Positions 35,978 to 45,018 of a stretch of DNA of 64,000 nucleotides are shown in pieces. The notes beneath the pieces were generated by a model. That model did no database searches, was not told the DNA's origin, and worked only from the letters and a program-made list of their open reading frames with translations. The DNA lies in assembly GCF_900199405.1 (NCBI RefSeq), contig NZ_LT963430.1, positions 2,325,605 through 2,389,604 on the forward strand. The letters are read 5' to 3'. The stretch's first letter is position 1, and each line of letters starts with the position of its first letter. Position numbers and translations under genes: made by a program. The DNA comes from Beduinella massiliensis (GTDB lineage: Bacteria; Bacillota; Clostridia; Christensenellales; Aristaeellaceae).

Positions 35978-36874
35978 CTAAAACACACGGTAATCCGCAA
36001 AACGATACGCCATGTAATAGGACACACTGATGAGTATACACGATATGACGGATTTAAATAAGCCCATGGCCGTCGCTACGCCGTACTTGAAGTTGATAAT
36101 GCCCATGCGATAAACGAACGTATCAATGATGTCGCCTGTATCCATGACAATCGGGTTATACATGTTGTAGATCTGGTCAAAACCTGCATTCAAGATGTTG
36201 CCCAAGCTAAGCAGGCTCATTAACACGATAATCGACGCCATTCCCGGCAGCGTAATATGCCAGTTAAGCTGCCAGCGGTTTGCTCCGTCGACCCGCGCAG
36301 CCTCATAAAGTTGCGGGTCGATATTCGTTATCGTAGCGAGATAGATGATAGAACTGAAACCAAATTCCTTCCAAATGTCTGAAATAATCATCGTGTACGG
36401 AAAGACAGCCGCTTTGCTCAGAAAGGGAATAGATTTCAACCCCAACGTCTTTAGCAGTGTATTGATCATGCCCGAGCCGGAAAGCAGTTTTGTAAGAATC
36501 GCGGCCATGATCACCCAGGAGACGAAGTGAGGAAAACTCACAACCGTCTGAAGCACGCGCTTGTAGCCAGGCCGATTCACCTCGTTGAGCAGGATAGCCG
36601 TCAGAACCGGCACGATGATCAGGCCGATCATCTTTCCAACCGAGATAAAGACCGTGTTGCGTATGACGTTCAACGCATCCGGCATGGAAAAAATGTACCT
36701 GAAATTTCCGAGACCAACCCATTGCTGATCTCCGAACATTCCTTTTGCCGGAATAAAATTTTGGAAGGCAATGGTAATTCCGCCCATTGGGATGTAAGCG
36801 AATAGGAACGTGAGGATGAGCGCGGGCAGCATCATCGCATGAAACGAAAACTCTCTTTTAAACTTTCGAAGCAT
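35978..36874 (-). CDS. Carbohydrate ABC permease, LplB/YteP type
   Basis: This 298-residue permease has six membrane segments, the EAA loop YEAARVDGANRWQLNWHITLP and the LplB-type ending YYMAYRFADYRVF. It pairs with the LplC-type permease downstream. The start at 36874 follows AGGTGG. No ATPase gene is present in this operon; such systems usually share the MsmX/UgpC-type ATPase encoded elsewhere. Confidence 0.88.
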   Translation of the reverse strand: MLRKFKREFSFHAMMLPALILTFLFAYIPMGGITIAFQNFIPAKGMFGDQQWVGLGNFRYIFSMPDALNVIRNTVFISVGKMIGLIIVPVLTAILLNEVNRPGYKRVLQTVVSFPHFVSWVIMAAILTKLLSGSGMINTLLKTLGLKSIPFLSKAAVFPYTMIISDIWKEFGFSSIIYLATITNIDPQLYEAARVDGANRWQLNWHITLPGMASIIVLMSLLSLGNILNAGFDQIYNMYNPIVMDTGDIIDTFVYRMGIINFKYGVATAMGLFKSVISCILISVSYYMAYRFADYRVF

Positions 36875-36895
36875 ATTACCACCTATATTTGTAGG

Positions 36896-36931
36896 TTTGC
36901 CGGATTGCATCCAGGGATACAATCCGGCAAA
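36896..36931 (-). repeat. Intercistronic hairpin after the LplA-like gene
   Basis: A 12-base perfect stem TTTGCCGGATTG/CAATCCGGCAAA with a 12-base loop and no T-tract lies in the 61-base gap between the binding-protein and permease genes, starting 4 bases past the binding-protein stop. It probably protects the 3' end of the upstream message. Confidence 0.6.
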
Positions 36932-36935
36932 TGGT

Positions 36936-38522
36936 TTATTGATTCGCTCCGTACCAGGCGTTCATCTCTTGAGAGATCGCCTCGCCGCCCAGCTTATACC
37001 ACTCGTCTACCACCTTATCAAAGTCGTCAACAGGCATTTCGCCCATGATCATCTTGATGAAGGAATCGTTCAGCAGCTTTTCGCAGACCACGCCGCGGTC
37101 TTCCTCTGCCTGCGTCCAAGCACGGGCAGCCGTCACGACAAGATTGTTGTCGCGCTGGAATTTGTTTACCGAGGTCGTGGAATACGGGTTGGGCGACATT
37201 ACAAACTCATTGGCCCAGGCCAACTCGTCGTGCTGCTCACGGTAGAGCATCACTCCGTTATAGAATCCAACAGCAGGTGCGAAAATTCCCTCAGAGGAAC
37301 CTTGCGCAAGTCCTTTTTCTATACCTTCCATAATCAAGTAATTGTTATAGGGATGCAAGAAGTTAAACGGGCACAGATGGTACATTCCCTCCGCATCGCC
37401 CGCGCCAAAGTAAACGTCTGCTTGTGCGGTCTCTCCCCAGCATTTTTCCGCAAAGAGATTTAATATCTGAATCAGCGCCTCCGGATGTTTTGCGTTCACG
37501 TTGATGCCGTAGTACTCTGCCGTAGAAGAGGTGCCCGTCGTCTTCGCATAGGGCTCACTCACGTGCGGCAGGACGTAAGCTTGCCACATCGCACCGTCGA
37601 AATTGTGGCTTGCCTGCGTAATCCACGGCACGTATGCCGGGCCATAAACAACACCGATTTTGCCACCAATCACGTTTTCGCCCACATCGTTGACGACAAA
37701 TTCCGGATCAATCCAGCCCTTTTCGTACATTTCATTCAACTGGGAGAGCATTGCCTTCATTTCCGGCTGCACGCTGCCGAAAATGACCTTACCGTTGCCG
37801 TCGTCATACCAGATAGACGGATATGCGCCGTAGGCACAGGCGAAACCCTTGACGTTGTACAGGTCGTTCCAAAGGTCGTCAGAAATTCCCAGCGCATATG
37901 TATCGTCCTTACCGTTGCCGTCAGGGTCTTTCGTAACGAATGCCTCCATGATGGCAAGCAGATCCTGCTGCGATTTCGGCTCCTGAAGCCCTAGCTTATC
38001 CAGCCAGTCCTTACGGATAAAGCAGGACTGGTAGGTATCCTGTGCGGGCGAAATCTTGGGAATCGCACCGAGAATCCCCGCAAAGGTACATGCGTTAAAT
38101 TCCACTTCGTTATCAAGCGCATAAATTTCCTTGAGCAGCGGCGATGCATATTCGTCAAACAACGGGCGTGCATCCTGAACATAACCTGCCTCTACCGCCT
38201 GATGAACCTGGCTCAAGGACGTAAACTTGATGAAGTCCGGCATATCGCCTGAAGCCAGCGAAAGGTTGAGTTTCTGATCGTATTCCTCCACACTTCCGGC
38301 AATCCAGTTGTACTTGATTTTTATACCAAGTTCCTCTTCAATGAGTCGTGTCCAGCGGTTATCCTCGTCATTTTCGCCGGATCTCGAGATGAATGTCAAT
38401 ATACGATCACCAACCGAACTGCGTACGGTAGTAATTTCGATCGGTTCGTCCTGCGCCAACGCGAACGAGGAAAGAAGCGTAGATATAAGCATCAGAACCA
38501 GAAAAAAACTTAACTTCTTCAA
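36936..38522 (-). CDS. Carbohydrate ABC substrate-binding protein, LplA type
   Basis: This 528-residue exported binding protein starts at TTG 38522, with AGGAGG seven bases upstream. A signal peptide (KKLSFFLVLMLISTLLSSFALA) ends in a signal-peptidase I site with no cysteine, so it is not a lipoprotein, unlike Bacillus LplA. The size and FTSL-type lobes match oligosaccharide-binding family 1 proteins, and a DPDGNGKDDTYAL calcium-binding-like loop lies near the middle. The ligand is probably a furanoside oligosaccharide given the GH172 partner (inference). Confidence 0.85.
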   Translation of the reverse strand: MKKLSFFLVLMLISTLLSSFALAQDEPIEITTVRSSVGDRILTFISRSGENDEDNRWTRLIEEELGIKIKYNWIAGSVEEYDQKLNLSLASGDMPDFIKFTSLSQVHQAVEAGYVQDARPLFDEYASPLLKEIYALDNEVEFNACTFAGILGAIPKISPAQDTYQSCFIRKDWLDKLGLQEPKSQQDLLAIMEAFVTKDPDGNGKDDTYALGISDDLWNDLYNVKGFACAYGAYPSIWYDDGNGKVIFGSVQPEMKAMLSQLNEMYEKGWIDPEFVVNDVGENVIGGKIGVVYGPAYVPWITQASHNFDGAMWQAYVLPHVSEPYAKTTGTSSTAEYYGINVNAKHPEALIQILNLFAEKCWGETAQADVYFGAGDAEGMYHLCPFNFLHPYNNYLIMEGIEKGLAQGSSEGIFAPAVGFYNGVMLYREQHDELAWANEFVMSPNPYSTTSVNKFQRDNNLVVTAARAWTQAEEDRGVVCEKLLNDSFIKMIMGEMPVDDFDKVVDEWYKLGGEAISQEMNAWYGANQ

Positions 38523-38592
38523 CGAAATCCCTCCTAAGCTCTTTCGTGATCCTGCTGCGTGTGCACCCACATCAGTCACTTTTGCTGTTTTT

Positions 38593-38598
38593 ATTATA
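38593..38598 (-). promoter_or_regulatory. -10 box for the LplA-GH172 operon
   Basis: A perfect TATAAT on the minus strand lies about 70 bases before the TTG start, with a TAGACG hexamer 17 bases further upstream. The position fits activation by the adjacent response regulator. Confidence 0.5.
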
Positions 38599-38652
38599 AA
38601 GAATATATGCAACATCGTCTACGCAAGGATTTTTACATCTAGTATCTTTTGT

Positions 38653-39888
38653 TTACCTCCTATTCCGCTTTCTCCATTCAACAGGCGCTAGCCCATATTG
38701 CTGACGAAATAGCTTTGCAAAGTACTTTGAAGAGCCATAACCGCACCGCTGTGCAATATCCTTAATAGGAAGCGGCGAGCCGTCAAGCAATGCCGCCGCA
38801 TTTTCAAGTCTCACCCGATTAATAAAATCCTGAAGGCGCTCGCCTGTTTGTTGGTGATAAAACCGAGATAAATAGGACGGATTAAAATGAACCGTATCCG
38901 CCAGCTTTAAAAGTGAAAGCTCCTGATCTATATTTTCAGCCACGTATTGCTGGATTCGTCGGATCGCCCACTGCCGGGAATAGTCTTGCTCTCGATAGGC
39001 CATGAGCAGCAGATCGCCCTGCCCACCGCATCTTTCCATCGTACTTTGCAGAGAAGAAAAAACACCCGGAAGATCCTGCGGCTGCAGAACCGACTCACCG
39101 TAGACGAACGACGCTGCTATGCCGCGTGCTTCTGCCATGTTCTGCTGTATCTTTTCAAGCATTGCCTCAAAGTAAATATGAGAAAAAGATTTCTCCCGCG
39201 TTGGAGGACCACAAAACTGCAGTAGCGCGTACAGGACGGTATTGCTAATCGAATAACAGCAGACAAAGTCCTGCGCAAGAAAACGGCCTATCGCTTCATC
39301 GACCGCCATACGCAGATCAGGAGAATAAGGGCTTAAGTTCCCATACAATGAAAAAGAAGGGCGCTGCCAATCCCACCGCGCAAGCATCGGATTATCCTTC
39401 CGTAAATCGGTATCATTCATAGCATTTTGAAGCACGCGCTGCCAAAAATCATTCGTGTCCAGAGAATTTAATGCCTGACGATACACCATAGCCTGCATTC
39501 TCATCGAATGCCGTGTGCGAAGAAGCTCCATCTCTTTTTGAATTCTCTCCCAAATCTGATCGTAGCCGTCTGTCTTTAAGATGTAACTGACCCCTTCGTA
39601 CTTCAGCGCCCTGTAGGCATAATCAAAGCTATCAAATCCGGTAAAATAAATCACGCGAATCTCCGGCCACAGTGAGCGCGCCTTTTCCATCAACTCAAGT
39701 CCGTCCATATCCGGCATCGAAATGTCCGCCAGCAGGATATCGAAGCTCGCCTGCTCCAGAAGGCTTAACGCCTCCAACGAAGCGTAGGAGCGGTATACAT
39801 CCAATTCTTCGCACTGCTTGCGAAGAATGTAATAATAGAGCGCATCGACAATGATCTGTTCATCGTCCACGATTAAAACACGAATCAT
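38653..39888 (-). CDS. AraC-type response regulator (YesN-like)
   Basis: This 411-residue regulator has a receiver domain (1-120) with Asp8-Asp9, phosphorylation site Asp55 (LLADISMPDMDG) and the switch lysine in ILKTDG, a linker of about 180 residues, and a C-terminal AraC DNA-binding domain (about 305-410; LAQRCGYGSSKYFAKLFRQQYG-like). YesN-type regulators activate sugar-importer operons. The start at 39888 follows GGGGAG. It overlaps the end of the kinase gene by 29 bases, so the two are coupled. Confidence 0.9.
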   Translation of the reverse strand: MIRVLIVDDEQIIVDALYYYILRKQCEELDVYRSYASLEALSLLEQASFDILLADISMPDMDGLELMEKARSLWPEIRVIYFTGFDSFDYAYRALKYEGVSYILKTDGYDQIWERIQKEMELLRTRHSMRMQAMVYRQALNSLDTNDFWQRVLQNAMNDTDLRKDNPMLARWDWQRPSFSLYGNLSPYSPDLRMAVDEAIGRFLAQDFVCCYSISNTVLYALLQFCGPPTREKSFSHIYFEAMLEKIQQNMAEARGIAASFVYGESVLQPQDLPGVFSSLQSTMERCGGQGDLLLMAYREQDYSRQWAIRRIQQYVAENIDQELSLLKLADTVHFNPSYLSRFYHQQTGERLQDFINRVRLENAAALLDGSPLPIKDIAQRCGYGSSKYFAKLFRQQYGLAPVEWRKRNRR

Positions 39889-41644
39889 CCGCTTCTCCCC
39901 TGTCAATCAATATAATCATCCGCACACCTCCAAGCGGGGACGCTTCTGCTCGCAGTCCGCTGCCTTCACCATACACACCACGAAGGCGGGAGTGAATATT
40001 GTTAAGCGCAATGCCGACATATCCTGTGTCCTTCTGTGCTAAAATAGCCTGGATCTTTTCAAGGTGTTCAAACTGATTTCCGCTACCGCTGTCCTCCACA
40101 AGGACTTCGATCCGACTGGAAGAAACTCGATATTTCACCTCAATCACACCAATTTGTTCTTTGGCGATGCCATAAGCAAATGCATTTTCGATCAAAGGCT
40201 GTAAGATGAGGCGAGGAACCCGTACATCTGCAATCTCCGATGGGAGCTCCGAAAAATTTGTCTTCAGCGTGCGCATAAAACGAATCTGCTGTATCTCCAT
40301 ATACGCCCTGGCATGTCTATCCTCTTCTTCAAGCGTGGAAAAGGGTTGTCTGTTTCGCGTGATATATCGCAGATAGGTTCCCAATACATTCGTCATGTGT
40401 TCTGCGCTTTCGTACTCCTCTTCTTCAAGAAAGCTTTGGAGGATGAAAAAGGAATTATAAAGAAAATGTGGACTGATTTGAAATTGCAGTTGCTTGAGCT
40501 CTGCATCTTTTAAGAGAAGTTGCTGTGTATATTCCGTCTCTATATGCCGTTTGAGTTCTCCTGTCATCTCGTTAAAACTCTGATAAACCGATTCGATATC
40601 GCTAGTTCTCGCTCCTTTCAGCGCTACTGCAAAATCTCCTTGTTTTACTCGCAAAAATGATTCCGTCAACCGCTTCATTGGACGGTACAATCTGCCATAA
40701 ACCAAAAAGATAAAGGTGTTTATCACGATAAACACAAAAACCGTAATGAGGGGGATGAAAATCTTTAGATCGTTTATGCGTCGAAAAGCGACCGATTCAT
40801 TCACAGCTTCGTATAACTTCCACTCAGAAAGAAACGATCCCGCGCCGAATACCGTGTACAACTCTTTACCAACTTTAAGGGGAGTTGCGCTTTCAATACC
40901 TTCTTTTTCCACTATCGCGCAAACGAAGTCTGCCTGCTTTTCGCTTTCGAGAGTCGAAGTGATGACCGACCGTCCGCTAAGGAGCAGAAAATCCTTTCCC
41001 TGCTCAGTCCCTGCATGGATTTGGAGCTCTTGTTCCAGCGTTTTGACCGAAACTTTGGTGATAATGACAACCTGTGGTAACATCATAGAAGGCTCCAGCT
41101 TGGCGGCACCGCGCGCCGTCGATGCGGTTACCAAGAAGATGTCCTCTCGCGTTGCTAGCATGCCCTTTGCATTTTTGTATACATCATTCAGCCAGTGCAA
41201 CGTCTCTAGATTTTCTATAGCTTTATACCCAGATTCCGCATTTTGGCTTAAAACGAATCCTTTCTCCGGATAATAAATCGATATCGTATCTATGATGTCG
41301 TTCAGACTGACGACCAAACGCAGCGCAGACTGAACTTTCTTAATATCCGAAACGCGTTCATATGCGCTGCCGGTGCTGTACTTTGGAAATGCCAGCCTTG
41401 TTACGGTATCGTCTTCCAAGAGCTCAAACTGCCGCGTCTGGATGGATTGGATACTGCGTTCTATTCCCTGCATAGCGGATTCGCATTCATATCTAATGGT
41501 CTGAAAGATGGTTTCCCGGTTGCTTTTAAAGCTCATGTTGATAAATGTGAGAAAAAAGACGTAGAGTGGTATGACACTGATAACAAAAGCAGCGACAATC
41601 AGTTGACAGAGCGACGCCTTTCCCTTGTGCTTCTGTTTCATCAT
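39860..41644 (-). CDS. Sensor histidine kinase (YesM-like)
   Basis: This 594-residue kinase has two membrane segments (about 18-38 and 292-315) that frame an extracellular sensor domain, then a HAMP linker and a His_kinase domain with the phospho-acceptor in QISPHFLYNS (His393) and the ATPase boxes PLIENAFAYG and GIALNNIHSRL. It senses an outside signal, perhaps sugar or loaded binding protein, and phosphorylates the AraC-type regulator. Two adjacent ATGs exist; 41644 is chosen, six bases after AAGGG. Its own promoter is near-consensus. AT-rich codon use sets it apart from the flanks. Confidence 0.9.
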   Translation of the reverse strand: MMKQKHKGKASLCQLIVAAFVISVIPLYVFFLTFINMSFKSNRETIFQTIRYECESAMQGIERSIQSIQTRQFELLEDDTVTRLAFPKYSTGSAYERVSDIKKVQSALRLVVSLNDIIDTISIYYPEKGFVLSQNAESGYKAIENLETLHWLNDVYKNAKGMLATREDIFLVTASTARGAAKLEPSMMLPQVVIITKVSVKTLEQELQIHAGTEQGKDFLLLSGRSVITSTLESEKQADFVCAIVEKEGIESATPLKVGKELYTVFGAGSFLSEWKLYEAVNESVAFRRINDLKIFIPLITVFVFIVINTFIFLVYGRLYRPMKRLTESFLRVKQGDFAVALKGARTSDIESVYQSFNEMTGELKRHIETEYTQQLLLKDAELKQLQFQISPHFLYNSFFILQSFLEEEEYESAEHMTNVLGTYLRYITRNRQPFSTLEEEDRHARAYMEIQQIRFMRTLKTNFSELPSEIADVRVPRLILQPLIENAFAYGIAKEQIGVIEVKYRVSSSRIEVLVEDSGSGNQFEHLEKIQAILAQKDTGYVGIALNNIHSRLRGVYGEGSGLRAEASPLGGVRMIILIDRGEADDSCFNRGR

Positions 41645-41743
41645 AAAATGCCCTTCTTTATGATCAATGATTGCCGTCAAACGCTTTCTATTACATCAAA
41701 TCTTCCGGCTAAAACCCGTCATAGATCGACGGAGTGATTGCAA

Positions 41744-41772
41744 ATTGTATCATACATTTTAAGCAAGGTCAA
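41744..41772 (-). promoter_or_regulatory. Promoter for the kinase-regulator genes
   Basis: On the minus strand TTGACC (41767-41772), a 17-base spacer and TACAAT (41744-41749), 100 bases before the kinase start. Confidence 0.7.
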
Positions 41773-41829
41773 TTCCAATGCCTGGAATAGCAACTTCAGC
41801 AAACCTCTGGAAAATTGAAAAATCCCATG

Positions 41830-41835
41830 ATATAA
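41830..41835 (+). promoter_or_regulatory. -10 box for the PH-domain gene
   Basis: TATAAT lies 32 bases before the ATG, with TGGAAA 17 bases upstream. Confidence 0.5.
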
Positions 41836-41867
41836 TACTCAATAGATGAATCAATCCGGAGGATAAG

Positions 41868-42251
41868 ATGATGAGCGATACACCCTATCAATGGCATGAC
41901 CGCAAGCGCACACTTTTTGGGCTCCCCTGGTCCTTTACCGTTTACAAGCTGACGGATGAAAAGCTGTTGATTGAGACGGGTTTTTTTAACAAGAAGGAAG
42001 AAGAGGTCCGCCTTTACCGGATTATGGACGTGACCCTGAAGCGCTCGCTGGGAGAGCGGCTCTTCGGCCTGGGCACTATCCACTGCTGTTCTGCGGACAA
42101 ATCGACCCCGGAGTTCGACATCAAGCGCGTCAAGCATTCTGCGCAGGTCAAAGAGATGCTTTCCGACATGGTAGAGTCTCAGCGTGAGCTGAAGCGGGTC
42201 AGCAGCCGTGAATTCATGCAGTCCAGCGAAGACGAGGATAATTTGCTGTAA
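41868..42251 (+). CDS. Bacterial PH-domain protein
   Basis: This 127-residue protein has no membrane segment and consists of one bacterial pleckstrin-homology (bPH2/YdbT-like) domain (about 10-110; FTVYKLTDEKLLIETGFF, RIMDVTLKRSLGERLFGLGTI). Such domains in longer proteins are membrane-tethered, so the lone domain is short for the family. The C-terminal tail is acidic. Function unknown. It starts behind GGAGG with two consecutive ATGs and is transcribed singly between a promoter and a bidirectional terminator. Confidence 0.8.
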   Translation: MMSDTPYQWHDRKRTLFGLPWSFTVYKLTDEKLLIETGFFNKKEEEVRLYRIMDVTLKRSLGERLFGLGTIHCCSADKSTPEFDIKRVKHSAQVKEMLSDMVESQRELKRVSSREFMQSSEDEDNLL

Positions 42252-42264
42252 ACAGAAACTATAC

Positions 42265-42292
42265 AAAAAAAGTGGCGTCCACCACTTTTTTT
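42265..42292. terminator. Bidirectional terminator between PH-domain and threonine dehydratase genes
   Basis: AAAAAAAGTGG and CCACTTTTTTT form an 11-base stem with a six-base loop; T-runs on both strands. Confidence 0.85.
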
Positions 42293-42318
42293 CTTTTTAT
42301 GGATAGCCCCTTGCGCAA

Positions 42319-43518
42319 TCAGGCCAGAAGGGAAAAGCCGTTGCGCTTGATCTCGCCGATGATGCGTTCCGCATGGTCACGGTCCTGCGTCTCCACGGAG
42401 ACCTCCAAAAGCGCATGGTTGATTCCAAGCTCCACACAGGAGCGATCGTGATGCACCTGCACGACGTTGCCGCCGCATTCGGCGATGATGCGCGAGGTCA
42501 GGGTGAGTTGGCCCGGCTTGTCCTCCATGACGACGCGCAGCTTGATCATGCGCCCCGCCTTGAGCATGCCCTTCTCGATAATCCGTGAAAGCATCGTAAC
42601 GTCGATGTTGCCGCCTGAAAGCACCGCCGCTACCTTGCCCCTGCACTCGAACTTGTGACCCATGATGGCCGCCACCGCCGCTGCGCCCGCGCCCTCGGTC
42701 ACGATCTTGCAGCGCTCCATGAGGTAGAGCACCGTCTGAGCGATCTCGTCGTCGTCCACGGCGACGATGTCGTCCAGGTACTTATTGCAGATTTCAAACG
42801 TTTCGTCGCCCGGCGTCTTGACTGCGATGCCGTCGGCGATGGTCTTCGCGCTGTCGAGCGTGACGACGTGCCCCGCCTCGCGCGACGCCTTCATGCAGGC
42901 CGCGCCCGCCGCCTCCACGCCGATGACGCGGATGTTCGGGTGCAGGGATTTGACGGCCACCGCGATGCCTGCCGCGAGTCCGCCGCCGCCGATGGGCACG
43001 ACGATGGCGTCGACATCCGGCATGTCGTCCACGATTTCAAGGCCGATCGTGCCCTGTCCTGCGATGACCATGGGGTCGTTAAAGGGATGGATGAACGTCG
43101 CTCCGCTTTCCTTTTGCAGCTTGCAAGCGTACGCAAAGGCGTCGTCGTAGACGGTGCCGTGCAGCACGACGGTCGCCCCCAGCTCGCGCGTCGCTTTTAC
43201 CTTGGCGATCGGCGCGCCCTCCGGCATAACGATGGTGGCCGGCACGTCGAACGTGCGGGCCGCCAGCGCGACGCCCTGCGCGTGGTTGCCTGCAGAGGAA
43301 GCGATGACGCCCGCGGCACGCTCTTCCGGCGTCAGGCTGGCGATCTTGATGTAGGCGCCGCGCACCTTGAACGAGCCCGTATCCTGCAGGCTTTCTGACT
43401 TGAGGTAGACCTGATACTCCCCGTTGCTCAGCGGTTTGGAGGGAACCAGATCCGTGCGATGCACGACGCCTTTCAGGTGCTCGCGCGCCTCCAGCACCAT
43501 ACCCAATGAAACGTTCAT
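42319..43518 (-). CDS. Threonine ammonia-lyase (threonine dehydratase) with ACT domain
   Basis: This 399-residue PLP enzyme deaminates threonine to 2-oxobutanoate. The PLP lysine is Lys51 in GSFKVRGA, the phosphate loop is GGGGLAAG near residue 176, and SSAGNHAQGVA is intact. A C-terminal ACT domain (about 325-399) is present. The length and single ACT domain match the short form used in clostridial amino acid fermentation and isoleucine supply, shorter than E. coli IlvA. It lies five bases after the methyltransferase gene. Confidence 0.9.
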   Translation of the reverse strand: MNVSLGMVLEAREHLKGVVHRTDLVPSKPLSNGEYQVYLKSESLQDTGSFKVRGAYIKIASLTPEERAAGVIASSAGNHAQGVALAARTFDVPATIVMPEGAPIAKVKATRELGATVVLHGTVYDDAFAYACKLQKESGATFIHPFNDPMVIAGQGTIGLEIVDDMPDVDAIVVPIGGGGLAAGIAVAVKSLHPNIRVIGVEAAGAACMKASREAGHVVTLDSAKTIADGIAVKTPGDETFEICNKYLDDIVAVDDDEIAQTVLYLMERCKIVTEGAGAAAVAAIMGHKFECRGKVAAVLSGGNIDVTMLSRIIEKGMLKAGRMIKLRVVMEDKPGQLTLTSRIIAECGGNVVQVHHDRSCVELGINHALLEVSVETQDRDHAERIIGEIKRNGFSLLA

Positions 43519-43522
43519 ACGT

Positions 43523-44308
43523 TTATCTCCCTTCGTCTGCGGGCCGCGTCAGCTCGTAAAGCATGATGCCCGCAGCAACTGCCGCGTTTAGTGATTCCGC
43601 GCCCCCGCGCATCGGCAGCTTCAACCGGTGCGTGGCCACCCTGGATACCGCGTCTGACACGCCGCGCGCCTCGCTGCCGATGACGAGCACGAAGCGTTCG
43701 CCCACGTCCTTTCGCTGGTAAAAAGGCGAACCGTCCAGCTCGCTGGTGACGACCGAATAGCCCGCTTCCCGATAAGCCGTAAGCGACGCCGGAAGCTCAG
43801 GCACGCGCAGCACCGGCACACGAAAGATCGAACCCATCGTCGCGCGCAGCGCCTTGGGGCCGAATACGTCCGCGCAGCCGTCGCCCAGGAGCGCGCCGTC
43901 AAATCCGGCGGCGTCTGCGGTGCGCAGAATCGTGCCGACATTCCCCGGATCCTGCACGCCGTCCAGCGCCACCAAGCGTGTGCCCGCGAGGCGCTGCGGC
44001 GCTTTGGGCATGCGCACGCTGGCCAAAATACCCTGCGGCGTCTTGGCGTCGCTGACGCTCTTGAGCACGTGCTCAGGCGCGCGCAGCACCTGCGTTCCCA
44101 TGCCCTCCAGCTTGTCAAGCAGGGGCATAAGAGCATCCACATGCGAAGCGTCCACCAGCACCGTCAGCACCTGCATGCTGTCCGCGGCCTCGCGCACCAT
44201 CTTGACGCTTTCCACCAGAAAGCAGCCGGCTTCTTCCCGGCCCTTTTTCTGCGAAAGCGCCTTGAGCGCGCGTATCTTTTCATTCTGAGTGCTGGTGATT
44301 TCCTGCAT
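43523..44308 (-). CDS. SpoU/TrmH family RNA 2'-O-methyltransferase (YsgA-like)
   Basis: This 261-residue SPOUT enzyme has an N-terminal substrate-binding domain (about 1-95) and the three TrmH motifs: LDGVQDPGNVGTILRTADAA, VLVIGSEARGVS and MRGGAESLNAAVAAG, which tie the knot that holds SAM. YsgA-like members adjacent to rplT methylate 23S rRNA; that role is inferred here. An upstream TATAAT (44343-44348) suggests its own promoter beyond the rplT terminator. Confidence 0.88.
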   Translation of the reverse strand: MQEITSTQNEKIRALKALSQKKGREEAGCFLVESVKMVREAADSMQVLTVLVDASHVDALMPLLDKLEGMGTQVLRAPEHVLKSVSDAKTPQGILASVRMPKAPQRLAGTRLVALDGVQDPGNVGTILRTADAAGFDGALLGDGCADVFGPKALRATMGSIFRVPVLRVPELPASLTAYREAGYSVVTSELDGSPFYQRKDVGERFVLVIGSEARGVSDAVSRVATHRLKLPMRGGAESLNAAVAAGIMLYELTRPADEGR

Positions 44309-44364
44309 GCCCCATTCCTCCGCCCGGCGAGTGCTTTTTCCTATTATACATGCTTTTCTCCGTA

Positions 44365-44401
44365 TAAAAAAGCCCCTGTTTCGCTTTTTGTCGAAACAGG
44401 G
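44365..44401 (-). terminator. Terminator of the infC-rpmI-rplT operon
   Basis: On the minus strand CCCTGTTTCG and CGAAACAGGG form a 10-base stem with an eight-base loop followed by GCTTTTTTA. Confidence 0.85.
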
Positions 44402-44415
44402 AATACTTTTTTACC

Positions 44416-44766
44416 TTACGCCTTCTTAGCCAGCTCGACGATCTTCGCGAAAGCAGCCGCGTCGTTCACGGCGAGGTCGGCCAGCATCTTGCGGTTGACC
44501 TCGATGTTCTGCTTCTTCAGGCCGTTGATGAAGGTGGAGTAGGACATGCCGTTCATGCGGGCCGCCGCGTTAATACGGGAGATCCACAGGGTACGGAAGT
44601 CACGCTTGCGCAGTTTGCGTCCGATGTAGGCATAGCGTAGCGAACGGCGGACCTGTTCGCTCGCGGCACGGTATTGCTTGGACTTGGAGCCGTAGTAGCC
44701 CTTCGCCAGCTTCATGATCTTCCTGCGCTTCTTATGGGCGTTCACAGCCCCTTTAATTCTTGCCAT
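44416..44766 (-). CDS. rplT: 50S ribosomal protein L20
   Basis: This 116-residue protein is L20, starting [20 protein letters not shown]. It binds 23S rRNA early in 50S assembly and, in Bacillus, represses its own operon through the leader. Length and sequence are normal. It ends the infC-rpmI-rplT operon. Confidence 0.97.
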   Translation of the reverse strand: MARIKGAVNAHKKRRKIMKLAKGYYGSKSKQYRAASEQVRRSLRYAYIGRKLRKRDFRTLWISRINAAARMNGMSYSTFINGLKKQNIEVNRKMLADLAVNDAAAFAKIVELAKKA

Positions 44767-44796
44767 GGTAATTCACTCCTTTGCTGGACGAAATGC

Positions 44797-44994
44797 TTAC
44801 TTGTACGGGATGAGCTTCTTCATCGTCTTGGCTTCCGTTGCGGCGACGTAATCCGTCTTGCGCAGGTTGCGCTTACGCTTGGTGGACTTCTTGTTCAAGA
44901 TGTGGCTCTTATAAGCCTTGGCGCGCTTGACGAGGCCGTTCTTGGTGAGAGACAGGCGTTTCGCCGCACCACGATGCGTTTTCTGCTTAGGCAT
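44797..44994 (-). CDS. rpmI: 50S ribosomal protein L35
   Basis: This 65-residue basic protein is L35 ([19 protein letters not shown], with the [16 protein letters not shown] middle). It lies between infC and rplT in the usual order, 30 bases before rplT and 24 bases after infC. Confidence 0.97.
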   Translation of the reverse strand: MPKQKTHRGAAKRLSLTKNGLVKRAKAYKSHILNKKSTKRKRNLRKTDYVAATEAKTMKKLIPYK

Positions 44995-45018
44995 AATGGG
45001 GTCCTCCTCTCCGGTAAA

